A stretch of 64,000 bases of DNA from Ancylobacter defluvii (GTDB lineage: Bacteria; Pseudomonadota; Alphaproteobacteria; Rhizobiales; Xanthobacteraceae), in assembly GCF_018390605.1 (NCBI RefSeq), contig NZ_JAHBGD010000026.1, forward strand, positions 225,958 through 289,957, written 5' to 3'. Position numbers and translations under genes: made by a program. Position 1 is the first letter of the stretch; the number at the start of each line of letters is the position of its first letter. Below, in pieces: positions 44,253 through 52,658 of this stretch. Under the pieces are notes generated by a model. It ran no database searches. It saw nothing but the letters and a program-made list of their open reading frames with translations, and was not told where the DNA came from.

Positions 44253-45809
44253 GTGAACGGTGATCGCGGAGTTGCGGACGTGTTGCTCGATGCGCTGGCC
44301 CTGAACCTGGAACGCCGGCCGGACGCCCCGCTTTACCGGCAGATCTATCACGGCCTCGCCGCCGAGATCACCGGCGGGGCGATCAAGCCCGGCCAGCGCC
44401 TGCCCTCGACCCGCGATCTCGCCCAGGCGCTCGGCGTGTCGCGCAACACCATCATGCTCGCCTTCGAGCAGCTGGCGGCCGAGGGCTATCTGGAGGGCCT
44501 GTCCGGCTCCGGCACCTATGTCTCGCGCCAGCCGCCGGCCGAAATCGTCGAGCCCTCGCCGCCGCGCATCAACCCGGCGATCCGGGCCGCCGGCAGCCTC
44601 GATCGCAGCGCCGAGTTCGGCGCTGGGCTCGCGGCAGAGATCGGCGTCTCCCTCGCCCATGCGCCGGAAACCCTGCGCCACATGCGCCGCCCGGTGCCGT
44701 TCCGCTCCAATTTTCCGGCACTCGACGCGTTTCCGGTGCAGCTCTGGGCAAAGCTCGCCGCCGATCTCTACCGCAAGCTCGACGCCAGCACCGCCAACCA
44801 TTTGATGGGCGAGGGCGACCCGCAGGGCTATCTGCCGCTGCGCGCGGCGATCGCCGAGCACGTGTTTCTCGGCCGCGGTATCGATTGCACGGCGGAAAAC
44901 GTCATCATCTTCGCCGGGGCGCAGCAAGCGGTCGATCTCGCCTGCCGGCTGCTGCTGATGCCGGGCGACAAGGTGGTGTGCGAGGATCCCGGCTATGACG
45001 GCATCTACGCCTCCGCCATCGCCACAGGCGGGGTGCCGGTGCCGGTGCCGGTCGATGTCGACGGGCTCGATATCGACGCGGCGCTGGCCCGCGCGCCGGA
45101 TGCGCGCATGACCTATGTCTCGCCCTCCAAGCAGTTCCCGCTCGGCATGGCCCTGTCGCTCGAACGCCGGCATCGGCTGGTCGAATGGGCGGTGCGCTCG
45201 GATGGCTGGATCATCGAGGACGATTACGACAGCGAGTTCCGCTATGCCGGCCGGCCGCTGCCCTCGCTCTACGGCATGGATCGCGCCGGACGGGTGATCT
45301 ATCTCGGCACCTTCAGCAAGACGCTGTTCCCGGCATTGCGGCTCGGCTTCGCCATCGTGCCGGCGACGCTGGTGGAGGCTTTCGTCTCCGCCCGCACCGT
45401 GGTCGGCCGCTATTCGCCGATCCTCGAGCAGGTGCTGGTCGCCCGTTTCATGAAGGAGGGCCACTTCGCCAGCCATGTCCGCAAGATGCGCAAGCTCTAC
45501 GCCCAGCGGCAGGACTATCTGCTGGAGGCGGTGGCGTCCCGGCTCGGCGCCTATATGACCGCCCGACCGACCGATACCGGCATGGAGATCGTCGCCGAGC
45601 TGGCTCCGGGCATGAGCGCCCTGGCGCTCGCCAAGGCGGCGGCGCGCGAGGGGCTGGAGATCATGCCGCTGTCGCTGCTCTCCCGCAGCCCCGAGGTGAA
45701 TGTCGACGACCACATCACTCTCGGCTTCAGCCCGTTCACCGCGCGGCAGATCGACGACGGGGTCGAGCGGCTGCGCGGCGTGCTCGCCGGCCTGACGGCG
45801 CGGGAATAG
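44253..45809 (+). CDS. MocR-family regulator (GntR helix-turn-helix fused to aminotransferase domain)
   Basis: A 518-residue PLP-dependent regulator like GabR or TauR. The N-terminal GntR domain spans about residues 20-90 (PLYRQIYHGLAAEITGGAIK, then LAQALGVSRNTIMLAFEQL). The fold-type-I domain follows, with EDPGYDGIYASA and the PLP lysine in LGTFSKTLFPALRLGF. The start is a GTG; a TTG 27 bases downstream is possible. It closes the amine operon and probably senses the amine or its aldehyde. Confidence 0.92.
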   Translation: MNGDRGVADVLLDALALNLERRPDAPLYRQIYHGLAAEITGGAIKPGQRLPSTRDLAQALGVSRNTIMLAFEQLAAEGYLEGLSGSGTYVSRQPPAEIVEPSPPRINPAIRAAGSLDRSAEFGAGLAAEIGVSLAHAPETLRHMRRPVPFRSNFPALDAFPVQLWAKLAADLYRKLDASTANHLMGEGDPQGYLPLRAAIAEHVFLGRGIDCTAENVIIFAGAQQAVDLACRLLLMPGDKVVCEDPGYDGIYASAIATGGVPVPVPVDVDGLDIDAALARAPDARMTYVSPSKQFPLGMALSLERRHRLVEWAVRSDGWIIEDDYDSEFRYAGRPLPSLYGMDRAGRVIYLGTFSKTLFPALRLGFAIVPATLVEAFVSARTVVGRYSPILEQVLVARFMKEGHFASHVRKMRKLYAQRQDYLLEAVASRLGAYMTARPTDTGMEIVAELAPGMSALALAKAAAREGLEIMPLSLLSRSPEVNVDDHITLGFSPFTARQIDDGVERLRGVLAGLTARE

Positions 45810-45836
45810 ACCCGCAGCGGCGGCCGGCGGCGCGGT

Positions 45837-47072
45837 CTATTCCGGTTCCGCCCGGTCGGCCCGCGCCAGCACCGCGTTGAGCAGCGTCTGCGCGCCCGCC
45901 GCGCAATCGGCCGGCGTGGCGCTCTCGGCCGGATTGTGGCTGAGGCCGTCCTTGCACGGCACGAAGATCATCGAGGTTGGCACCACGCGGGCGGCATAGA
46001 CCGAATCGTGCCCGGCCCCCGAGACGATCTCCCGCGCGGAATAACCCGCCGCCGCGGCGCCGGCCGCCACCGCCGCCACGCAGCCGGCGTCGAACACCAC
46101 CGGCGGGCTGTCCCATGTCCGGGTCAGCCGCACCGGCGTGCCCGCCAGTTCCGGCCGCGCCAGCTCCGCCTCCACCGCCCGCTCCATCGCCTCGAGGGCG
46201 GCGGTCTCGGGGTGGCGCAGGTCGAGGGTGAGGCGCACCTCGCCCGGCACCACGTTGCGCGAGGCGTGGACGACGCCGATCTCGCCGACGGTGGCGACGC
46301 CGTCATGGGCGAGCGCGATACGGCGGAAGGCGAGGATGAGCTCGGCGGCGGTGGCGAGCGCGTCGCGGCGCAGCTTCATCGGAGTGGTGCCGGCATGGGC
46401 GGCGACGCCTTCCACCACCAGGTCGTACCAGCGCATGCCCTGCACGCCGGTGACGATGCCGATGGTCGTCTCCTCGTGCTCAAGCACCGGGCCCTGCTCG
46501 ATATGCAGCTCGAACATCTCGCCGAACTTCACCGAGCCGACCGGCGCCGCGCCGGCATAGCCGATGCCTTCCAGCGCCGCGCCGAAGCGGACGCCCTGCG
46601 CATCCGGCCGCGCCAGCACGTCCTCGACGGTAAACGCACCGGCATAGGCGCCGGAGCAGATCATCGCCGGCGAGAAGCGCGAGCCCTCCTCATTGGTCCA
46701 GTTCACCAGCATCAGCGGCCGGCGGGTGACATAGCCGGCGGCGTCCAGCGTGCGCAGCACTTCGAGCCCGGCCAGCACCCCAAGCACGCCGTCGAACTTG
46801 CCGCCGGTCGGCTGGGTGTCGAGATGGCTGCCCATGGCGATGGGAAGCGCGTCGGGATCGGTCCCCGGCCGGGTGGCGAACATGTTGCCGAGCGCGTCCA
46901 CGGTGAGGGTGCAGCCGAGCGCCTCGCATTGCGCGCGCAGCCAGTCGCGCACCTGCCGGTCCTCCTCGGTGAGGGTGAGGCGGCGGATGCCGCCATCCGG
47001 CGTGCCGCCGAAGCGGGCGGTTTCCATCAGGCTCGACCACAGGCGGTCGGCATCGATCGTCAGGTTCGACAC
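45837..47072 (-). CDS. M20-family N-carbamoyl-amino-acid hydrolase / allantoate-amidohydrolase-like enzyme
   Basis: A 411-residue zinc hydrolase that opens N-carbamoyl or ureido groups. Metal ligands appear in AMGSHLDTQPTGGKFDGVLG (His, Asp), NEEGSRF (Glu) and FELHIEQGP (His). The C-terminal GAGHDSVYAAR carries the last His. The GTG at 47072 follows GGGAG; a start 51 bases earlier is possible. It is last in an operon with an amino-acid importer and a NodB-fold protein, fitting release of an amino acid from a carbamoylated intermediate. Confidence 0.91.
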   Translation of the reverse strand: MSNLTIDADRLWSSLMETARFGGTPDGGIRRLTLTEEDRQVRDWLRAQCEALGCTLTVDALGNMFATRPGTDPDALPIAMGSHLDTQPTGGKFDGVLGVLAGLEVLRTLDAAGYVTRRPLMLVNWTNEEGSRFSPAMICSGAYAGAFTVEDVLARPDAQGVRFGAALEGIGYAGAAPVGSVKFGEMFELHIEQGPVLEHEETTIGIVTGVQGMRWYDLVVEGVAAHAGTTPMKLRRDALATAAELILAFRRIALAHDGVATVGEIGVVHASRNVVPGEVRLTLDLRHPETAALEAMERAVEAELARPELAGTPVRLTRTWDSPPVVFDAGCVAAVAAGAAAAGYSAREIVSGAGHDSVYAARVVPTSMIFVPCKDGLSHNPAESATPADCAAGAQTLLNAVLARADRAEPE

Positions 47073-47137
47073 GGCAGGGCTCCCTGGCAGGCTCGGGCGG
47101 GCGGCTCCGAATCCCCGGAGCATAGCGGTTGGCGGCG

Positions 47138-47923
47138 TCAGCCGCGCGGGAAGGCGGTCTTGAGGAAGTTGCGGGTGCGCGCTTCCTTGGGATCGCTCAT
47201 CAGCGCGTCGGCGGTGCCGGTCTCGACCACCCGCCCCTGGTCCATGAACACCACCCGGTCGCCGACGTCGCGGGCGAAGCCGAGCTCATGGGTGACGACG
47301 ATCATGGTCATGCCGCTGGCGGCGAGGTCGCGCATCACCGCCAGCACCTCGCCGACCAGTTCGGGATCGAGCGCCGAGGTCGGCTCGTCGAACAGCATCA
47401 GCTTCGGCTGCATGGCGAGCGCGCGGGCGATGGCGATGCGCTGCTGCTGGCCGCCCGACAGCTCGGAGGGATAGGCCCCCGCCTTGTGGGCGAGGCCGAC
47501 GCGGTCGAGCAGCAGCATGGCGGCGTCGTGCACCTCGTCGCGCCGGCGCTTCAGCACCTGCACCGGGCCCTCGGTAACGTTCTCCAGCGCCGTCATGTGC
47601 GGAAACAGGTTGAAGCGCTGGAACACCATGCCGGTCTTGCGACGCTGGCGGGCGATCTCCTTGTCGCTCAAGGGGTGCAGCGCCTCGCCGACCCGGCGAT
47701 AGCCGAGCAGTTCGCCGTCCAGCCACAATCCGCCGCTGTCGAAGCTCTCCAGCTGGTTGATGCAGCGTAGGAAGGTGGTCTTGCCCGAGCCGGAGGGGCC
47801 GATGATGCACACCACCTCGCCCGGCATGACGTCCATGGTGACATCGGCCAGCGCCTGGTGGCCGCCGAATTTCTTGCCCACCTTCACCGCCGAGACGATG
47901 GGCGTGAGGCTCACATCGATCAT
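47138..47923 (-). CDS. Polar amino-acid ABC transporter ATP-binding protein, GlnQ type
   Basis: A 261-residue ATPase with Walker [10 protein letters not shown], signature [15 protein letters not shown] and Walker [13 protein letters not shown]. The length is typical for amino-acid importers. It overlaps the permease gene by four bases. It drives uptake by the protein encoded at 48801. Confidence 0.95.
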   Translation of the reverse strand: MIDVSLTPIVSAVKVGKKFGGHQALADVTMDVMPGEVVCIIGPSGSGKTTFLRCINQLESFDSGGLWLDGELLGYRRVGEALHPLSDKEIARQRRKTGMVFQRFNLFPHMTALENVTEGPVQVLKRRRDEVHDAAMLLLDRVGLAHKAGAYPSELSGGQQQRIAIARALAMQPKLMLFDEPTSALDPELVGEVLAVMRDLAASGMTMIVVTHELGFARDVGDRVVFMDQGRVVETGTADALMSDPKEARTRNFLKTAFPRG

Positions 47924-48804
47924 CGTGCGCCTCCGGTGCCGAAGCCGCGCCCGAAGCGGCGCTCCAGCGCCCGCTGGCCGAGGGTGAGCACCGTCACCAC
48001 CACCAGGAACCAGAAGGTCGGCACCATCAGAAGTTCGATCACCTTGGCATTCGAGTAATAGATATCCTGGGCGCTGCGCACGATGTCGCCGAAGCCGATG
48101 ATCGAGGCCAGCGCGGTCATCTTGACCAGGCCGATGAACTCGTTGCCGAGCGGCGGCACCACGATGCGCATCGCCTGCGGCAGGATGATGCGCCTGAGCG
48201 CCGTGCCATTGGTCATGCCCATCGCCTTGGCGGCTTCATATTGCCCGCGGTCGACGCCGAGCATGCCGGAGCGGATGATCTCCGACACATAGGCCCCCTC
48301 ATTGAGCCCGAGGCTCAATATGGTCGCCACCGCCGGGGTGATGATCACCACGGTCTTGAACTCGATCAGGCCGGGAATGCCGATGATGGGGAACACCAGC
48401 GCCAGGTTGAACCAGATCAGCAATTGCAGGATCACCGGCGCGCCGCGGAAGAACCAGGCGTAGAAGATCGCCGCGCCCTTCAGCACCGGATTGGCGGAGG
48501 CATGCGCCACCGCGCAGGCGAGCCCGATAGCGATGCCCACCGCCATGCAGACGAAGGACATCCACACGGTGTTGAACAGCCCCCACAATATGGTCGGCCA
48601 GAACAGGAACTCCCACGTCGTCGCCCAGTCGATCTTGCCGTGGGCGAAGGCGCGGACCAGCAGAAAGGCGAGGAAGAGGATCGCGACGATGGCCGCGATC
48701 CGTCCGTAATGCGGGCGCCTGACATGGCGGAGGCGCGCTATGTCAAGCTCCTCCGCCATGGTCGGCCCCCCGCGCGCGATATCGGCGAGGGGGGTGGCGC
48801 TCAC
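47920..48804 (-). CDS. Polar amino-acid ABC transporter permease, HisM/GlnP type
   Basis: A 294-residue permease. The GTG at 48804 overlaps the binding-protein stop (GTGA), matching the coupling seen through this operon; an ATG at 48759 is the alternative. The EAA loop is [20 protein letters not shown], followed by [19 protein letters not shown], diagnostic for polar-amino-acid permeases. A single permease gene implies a homodimer. Confidence 0.93.
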   Translation of the reverse strand: MSATPLADIARGGPTMAEELDIARLRHVRRPHYGRIAAIVAILFLAFLLVRAFAHGKIDWATTWEFLFWPTILWGLFNTVWMSFVCMAVGIAIGLACAVAHASANPVLKGAAIFYAWFFRGAPVILQLLIWFNLALVFPIIGIPGLIEFKTVVIITPAVATILSLGLNEGAYVSEIIRSGMLGVDRGQYEAAKAMGMTNGTALRRIILPQAMRIVVPPLGNEFIGLVKMTALASIIGFGDIVRSAQDIYYSNAKVIELLMVPTFWFLVVVTVLTLGQRALERRFGRGFGTGGAR

Positions 48805-49646
48805 GGCTGCGGTCCGGCGTTGACGGTGACGTCCTTGTAGGTGGAGATGTCGAGCTTCCACTTCTTGATCAGCTGGTCATAGGTGCCGTCGGCGATCACC
48901 TGCTTCAGCGCGTAGACGAAGGCGTCGCGCAGCACGACGTCGTTCTCGCCCTTGTTGAAGGCCATGCCCATCAGCGCCAGCGAGATCGGCTCGCCGAGGA
49001 CCATGAAGGTACCCGGCTCGGTCTGCACGATGGTCGGCACCGCCTCCAGGCCCTGCACGCCGGCGACGATGCGGCCGGTCTTCAGATTGGTGATCTGCTG
49101 GCCGAGATTGGTATCCAGGATCACCGTGATCGGCTCCTTGCCGGCGCAGATCTTATCCGAGAACGCCTTGATGGTGTCGGGATAGGAGGTGCCGCGGACG
49201 CTGGAGACGGTCTTGCCGCACAGGTCCTCCAGCTTCTGCACCTCCTTGTTCTCGGCGAGCGAGTAGAACTGCGCGCCGGCCTTGAGATAGTCGATGAAGT
49301 CGAACATCGCGCGGCGCTTGGGCGTGTCGTAGAAGCCGCTCATGATCATGTCGACGCGGCCAGACTGCAGCGAGGGCGTCATCTGCTCGAAAGCGCCGTC
49401 CTGATACTCGATCTTGACGCCAAGTACCTTGGCCATGGCGGCAGCGAGATCGATGTCGAAGCCCTCGAACTCACCGGCGGTGTTGCGCACCTCGAGCGGC
49501 GGGTAGGCGGCTTCGAGGGCGACGCGCACCACCTTGCTTTTGGCGATCTCGGGCGGCAACGCCTGTGCCGAGGCGGTCGAGGCGACGGCGACCTGGCCGA
49601 CCAGACCGAGCGTCGCGAGCACTGTAAGGATGGTCCTGTTAAGCAT
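48801..49646 (-). CDS. Amino-acid ABC transporter substrate-binding protein
   Basis: A 281-residue periplasmic protein of family 3. The signal peptide ends near ASAQA at about residue 29. Family features are PPLEVRNTAGEFEGFDIDLA and SGRVDMIMSGFYDTPKRRA, with the ligand-gripping Arg/Asp in LCGKTVSSVRGTSYP. It is the second gene of the NodB-importer-carbamoylase operon. The ligand may be an amino acid or a cyclic/carbamoyl derivative. Confidence 0.93.
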   Translation of the reverse strand: MLNRTILTVLATLGLVGQVAVASTASAQALPPEIAKSKVVRVALEAAYPPLEVRNTAGEFEGFDIDLAAAMAKVLGVKIEYQDGAFEQMTPSLQSGRVDMIMSGFYDTPKRRAMFDFIDYLKAGAQFYSLAENKEVQKLEDLCGKTVSSVRGTSYPDTIKAFSDKICAGKEPITVILDTNLGQQITNLKTGRIVAGVQGLEAVPTIVQTEPGTFMVLGEPISLALMGMAFNKGENDVVLRDAFVYALKQVIADGTYDQLIKKWKLDISTYKDVTVNAGPQP

Positions 49647-49707
49647 CGAAGTCCCCTGTTGTCTGGAAGGTGGCCTTTGGCCTTGTTCGGAAGGAAGGGT
49701 TCGGCAC

Positions 49708-50622
49708 TCAGCGGCTCGGCCGTACCGCCTGCGGCACGGGCTCGGGCCAGAAGGGCAGGCGCTCGACGCTCGGCGCCCACTCGCCGCGCGCGATCACTCC
49801 GTTAATGTGCGCGGCCATCTCGGCGAGGGTGGCGAACCACACCCCGCCCTTGGCCTGCATGTGCTCGATCAGCTCGACCATCGCCTCGGCGCGCGCCAGG
49901 CGGCCGGAGACGAAGGGGTGCCAGATCGCCGCCCACAGGCCGCCATGGTTCCAGGCGGCGTCGAACTCGGCGCGGAACACCTCCATCGCCCGCGCCGGCG
50001 ACTGGATCGTCATCCCCATGTTGAATTCCTTGAGGTTGACATATTGCGGCCAGTCGTCGAGCGGATGGTCGGAGGGCAGCTCGATCAGGCGCCCGCGCGC
50101 GCCTTCCAGGAGATAGGGCACATCGTCGCCGGGCAGCGAGGCGTCATAGGCGAAGCCGTGCTCGATCAGCAGGTCGAGCGTGTGCTCGGAGAACGCGCCC
50201 GAGGGGCAGCGATAGCCGACCGGCGGCTTGCCGGTGACCTTCTCGATGGCGGCGATGCCCAGCTCCAGGACTTTGCGTTCGTCCGCCGCCGCCAGCTGGT
50301 TCGGCCGCTCGTGCAGCCAGCCGTGATGGCCGAGTTCGTGGCCGTCCTCCAGCAGCGCCTCGATGGCGGCCGGATAGGTCTCGATGCACCAGCCGGGCAC
50401 GAACACCGTCTGCTTCATGCCGAAATGCTTCCAGATCCGGGCGATACGCGGCACCGCCACCCGTGCGCCATAGCGCAGCGAGGAGGACAGGCTGATCCGG
50501 CGGGTGGAATCTTGCGGGTAGTAGAGATGCAGCAGGCTCTCGGCATCGAAGTCGAACGAGAAGCACACCGCGCAGCGGGCGCCGTTCGGCCAGGGAGGAG
50601 GATTGTCGATCAGCTGAAGCAT
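49708..50622 (-). CDS. NodB-fold polysaccharide-deacetylase-family hydrolase, PuuE/HpPgdA-like
   Basis: A 304-residue protein of the polysaccharide-deacetylase superfamily, without a signal peptide, so cytoplasmic. The metal motif is FSFDFDAES (Asp pair) and GHHGWLHERPNQL (the HxxxH type), with RCPSGAFSE as the next block. This subgroup includes cofactor-independent allantoinase and imide hydrolases rather than secreted sugar deacetylases. With a carbamoylase and an amino-acid importer in the operon it may open a cyclic ureide, hydantoin or imide. A GTG three codons upstream could also start it. Confidence 0.85.
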   Translation of the reverse strand: MLQLIDNPPPWPNGARCAVCFSFDFDAESLLHLYYPQDSTRRISLSSSLRYGARVAVPRIARIWKHFGMKQTVFVPGWCIETYPAAIEALLEDGHELGHHGWLHERPNQLAAADERKVLELGIAAIEKVTGKPPVGYRCPSGAFSEHTLDLLIEHGFAYDASLPGDDVPYLLEGARGRLIELPSDHPLDDWPQYVNLKEFNMGMTIQSPARAMEVFRAEFDAAWNHGGLWAAIWHPFVSGRLARAEAMVELIEHMQAKGGVWFATLAEMAAHINGVIARGEWAPSVERLPFWPEPVPQAVRPSR

Positions 50623-50887
50623 GCACCACACTCGAGATCACGGCGCGCCGGGCGCGCTGGCAGGGGGGAGATCGACCTGTGCCCGCCAAACGCCGGCTGC
50701 GACCGAACGGCCGCCGGCAGCGATGACGGGACCCGTGGTCACACGAAGCCCATGGCCACCCGGCCGGCCCGTCGTATAATTCGGTCTAGGAATTTTATCG
50801 TCAACTCTATTTTTAGAGCAGAATATATATCGCCACGGCGGTGCGGCTCGGCTAAAAAGAGCGACGTTTGGGGAAAGGTCGAGGGAA
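50623..50887. promoter_or_regulatory. Divergent promoter between NodB-fold operon and TetR gene
   Basis: No gene is supported. The TetR-proximal half is AT-rich (GTCGTATAATTCGG near 50771) and contains the palindromic core listed separately. The distal half is ordinary GC-rich DNA. Confidence 0.6.
50803..50818. promoter_or_regulatory. Candidate TetR operator AACTCTATTTTTAGAG
   Basis: CTCTA and TAGAG flank TTTT, about 70 bp ahead of the TetR start. The identical 16 bases recur at 59069-59084 ahead of the transporter gene. Shared sequence at two divergent promoters strongly suggests one regulator; TetR is the obvious candidate. Confidence 0.7.
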
Positions 50888-51529
50888 ATGGCCGGCGGCA
50901 GCCTAAGAGAAAAGCACAAGCGGCGCAGGGCTGAACAAGTTTTGGACGCGGCCGAGCGGCTGTTCAGCCAGAAGGGCTACGAGGCCACGCGGATCGAGAC
51001 CATCGCCGAAAAGGCCTCGGTGGCGCCGGCGACCGTCTACAACTACTTCGCCACCAAGCCGAACCTGCTGATGGAGCTGGCGCTGCGCCATGTGCACGCC
51101 GCGCTGCCGGAGCGGCGCAGCTTCATCCGCAACCTGCCGGACGACCCGGTGGAGGGCATCCTCGCCTTCGAGCGGCTGCTGGCCGAGCAGGCGATGCGCC
51201 ACCTCTCGCGCGAATGCTGGCGAGTGATCATGTCGGCGCAGTATCTGGAGCCGGACGGCCGCGCCAGCCGCACCGGCGCCCGGCTCAACACGCTGATCAA
51301 GCGCCACTATATCCGCCTGATCCGCACCTATCAGCAGCGCGGCCGGCTCGATCCCACCGTCGATCCCGTCGTGCTGTCGGAGCTGATCGTCGGCATCACA
51401 ACGTTCCAGTTCGGCAATTTCGTCGCCCGGTCGAGCGGCACGGTGGAGGAAATGCTGGGACAGGGCGCGCGCAACATCCGCTTCATCCTCAGCCAGATCC
51501 TCCGCGAGCCCGCCGCCACCCCCGTGTAA
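50888..51529 (+). CDS. TetR-family transcriptional regulator
   Basis: A 213-residue repressor. The helix-turn-helix spans about residues 14-60 (RRAEQVLDAAERLFSQKGYE, then ETIAEKASVAPATVYNYFA). The ligand domain that follows is unremarkable and gives no hint of the effector. The gene is divergent from the NodB-fold operon and 122 bp ahead of the dimethylargininase-like operon, so it probably governs both. Confidence 0.93.
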   Translation: MAGGSLREKHKRRRAEQVLDAAERLFSQKGYEATRIETIAEKASVAPATVYNYFATKPNLLMELALRHVHAALPERRSFIRNLPDDPVEGILAFERLLAEQAMRHLSRECWRVIMSAQYLEPDGRASRTGARLNTLIKRHYIRLIRTYQQRGRLDPTVDPVVLSELIVGITTFQFGNFVARSSGTVEEMLGQGARNIRFILSQILREPAATPV

Positions 51530-51542
51530 GGCCCTCTGGTAA

Positions 51543-51562
51543 ATTTGGAGTCCACTCCAAAT
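51543..51562. promoter_or_regulatory. 20-bp palindrome ATTTGGAGT-CC-ACTCCAAAT
   Basis: Perfect 9-bp arms around a CC centre, in the gap between the TetR gene and the dimethylargininase-like gene, 90 bp ahead of the latter. It has no T-tract and lies in an AT-rich stretch, so it looks like an operator. Its sequence differs from the 50803/59069 site, so a second regulator may act here. Confidence 0.65.
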
Positions 51563-51651
51563 ATATGTTGCAACGCGATCGCCCCGCTCCTAGGCTCGCT
51601 TCCCGAGCACCGCTGAGGTGCGTGACAGCATGACGATGCCGGGAGCCCGCC

Positions 51652-52656
51652 ATGGGTGCGATCACCGAGAACGAATGGCGTTACAACCAGTTGATCAAGC
51701 AGTTCCCTTCCGAGCCTGAGCCGGCTTTCGAGGACGAGGAGCAGCTGACCCGCTGGTGGGGCCGCAAATGGGGCTGCACCAACGATGTCGGCAAGCTGCG
51801 GGTGGTGCTGATGCACCGGCCCGGCGAGGAGGTGAACGTCGTCGACACCGCCAGGCGGCTCGACAGCAACGCCTTCGGCGACACCCAGGCCGGCTGGTAC
51901 TGGCGCGGCGACGAGCCGCCGGACCTCCCGGCGATGCAGGCGCAGCATGATGCCTATGTCGCGGCGCTCAGGGCAGAGGGCGTCGAGGTGGTGTTCATCG
52001 ACGCGCCGGCGCCTGGCCGTATGAAGACCTGCTACACCCGCGACGCCGTGGTCGGCATCGGCGGCGGTGCCATGGTGATGCGGCTCGGCCCGCGCATCCG
52101 CCGCGGCGAGGAGCTGCCGGCCACCCGCACCCTGGCCAAGATCGGCTGCCCGATCCTGCGCACCATTTCCGGCACCGGCGTCGCCGAGGGCGGCAGCTTC
52201 TGCTGGCTGAACTCCAAGGTCGCCGCCACCGGCGTCTCCTCGCGCACCAATGACGAGGGCGCCCGGCAGATCGAGGAGGTAATGCGCTCGCAGGGCGTCG
52301 AGCTGATCAAGGTGCCGCTCACCGGCTACCGGCTGCACATTGACGGCCTGTTCGTGATGATCGGCCCCGACCTCGCTATCGCCAATTTCACCCTGCTGCC
52401 CTACTGGTTCATCGAGCGGCTGAACGCGCTCGGCATCCGGCTGATCGAGATCCATCACGAGGATGACGGCGCCATCATCAACTCGCTCGCCGTCGCCCCC
52501 TACCGCATGCTGATGCCGGAGGGCGTGTCCGGCTACACCATGGACAAGCTCGCTTTGCACGGCGTCGACGTCGTCACCGTGCCCTATGACAAGGTGATCT
52601 CCGGCGGTGGCGGCCTGCACTGCTCCACTGCCCCGCTGATCCGCGACGAGATGTGA
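51652..52656 (+). CDS. Amidinotransferase/dimethylargininase-family hydrolase
   Basis: A 334-residue enzyme of the guanidino-group-modifying superfamily. The catalytic residues are visible: Asp131 in YTRDAVV, Glu179 in AEGGSFCWL, His229 in RLHIDGLF and Cys324 in GGGGLHCSTAPL. This set hydrolyses a guanidino group (dimethylarginine to citrulline, or arginine-like substrates). It heads an operon with M20, nitroreductase, aldolase and ThDP enzymes. Substrate should be a guanidino compound; which one is unknown. Confidence 0.9.
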   Translation: MGAITENEWRYNQLIKQFPSEPEPAFEDEEQLTRWWGRKWGCTNDVGKLRVVLMHRPGEEVNVVDTARRLDSNAFGDTQAGWYWRGDEPPDLPAMQAQHDAYVAALRAEGVEVVFIDAPAPGRMKTCYTRDAVVGIGGGAMVMRLGPRIRRGEELPATRTLAKIGCPILRTISGTGVAEGGSFCWLNSKVAATGVSSRTNDEGARQIEEVMRSQGVELIKVPLTGYRLHIDGLFVMIGPDLAIANFTLLPYWFIERLNALGIRLIEIHHEDDGAIINSLAVAPYRMLMPEGVSGYTMDKLALHGVDVVTVPYDKVISGGGGLHCSTAPLIRDEM

Positions 52657-52658
52657 GC

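Noticed and set aside
50623..50770. Possible riboswitch in the leader of the NodB-fold operon, given the guanidino context
   Set aside because: Only a short CGGG-A-CCCG self-complement was seen; no conserved guanidine-riboswitch elements could be recognised.
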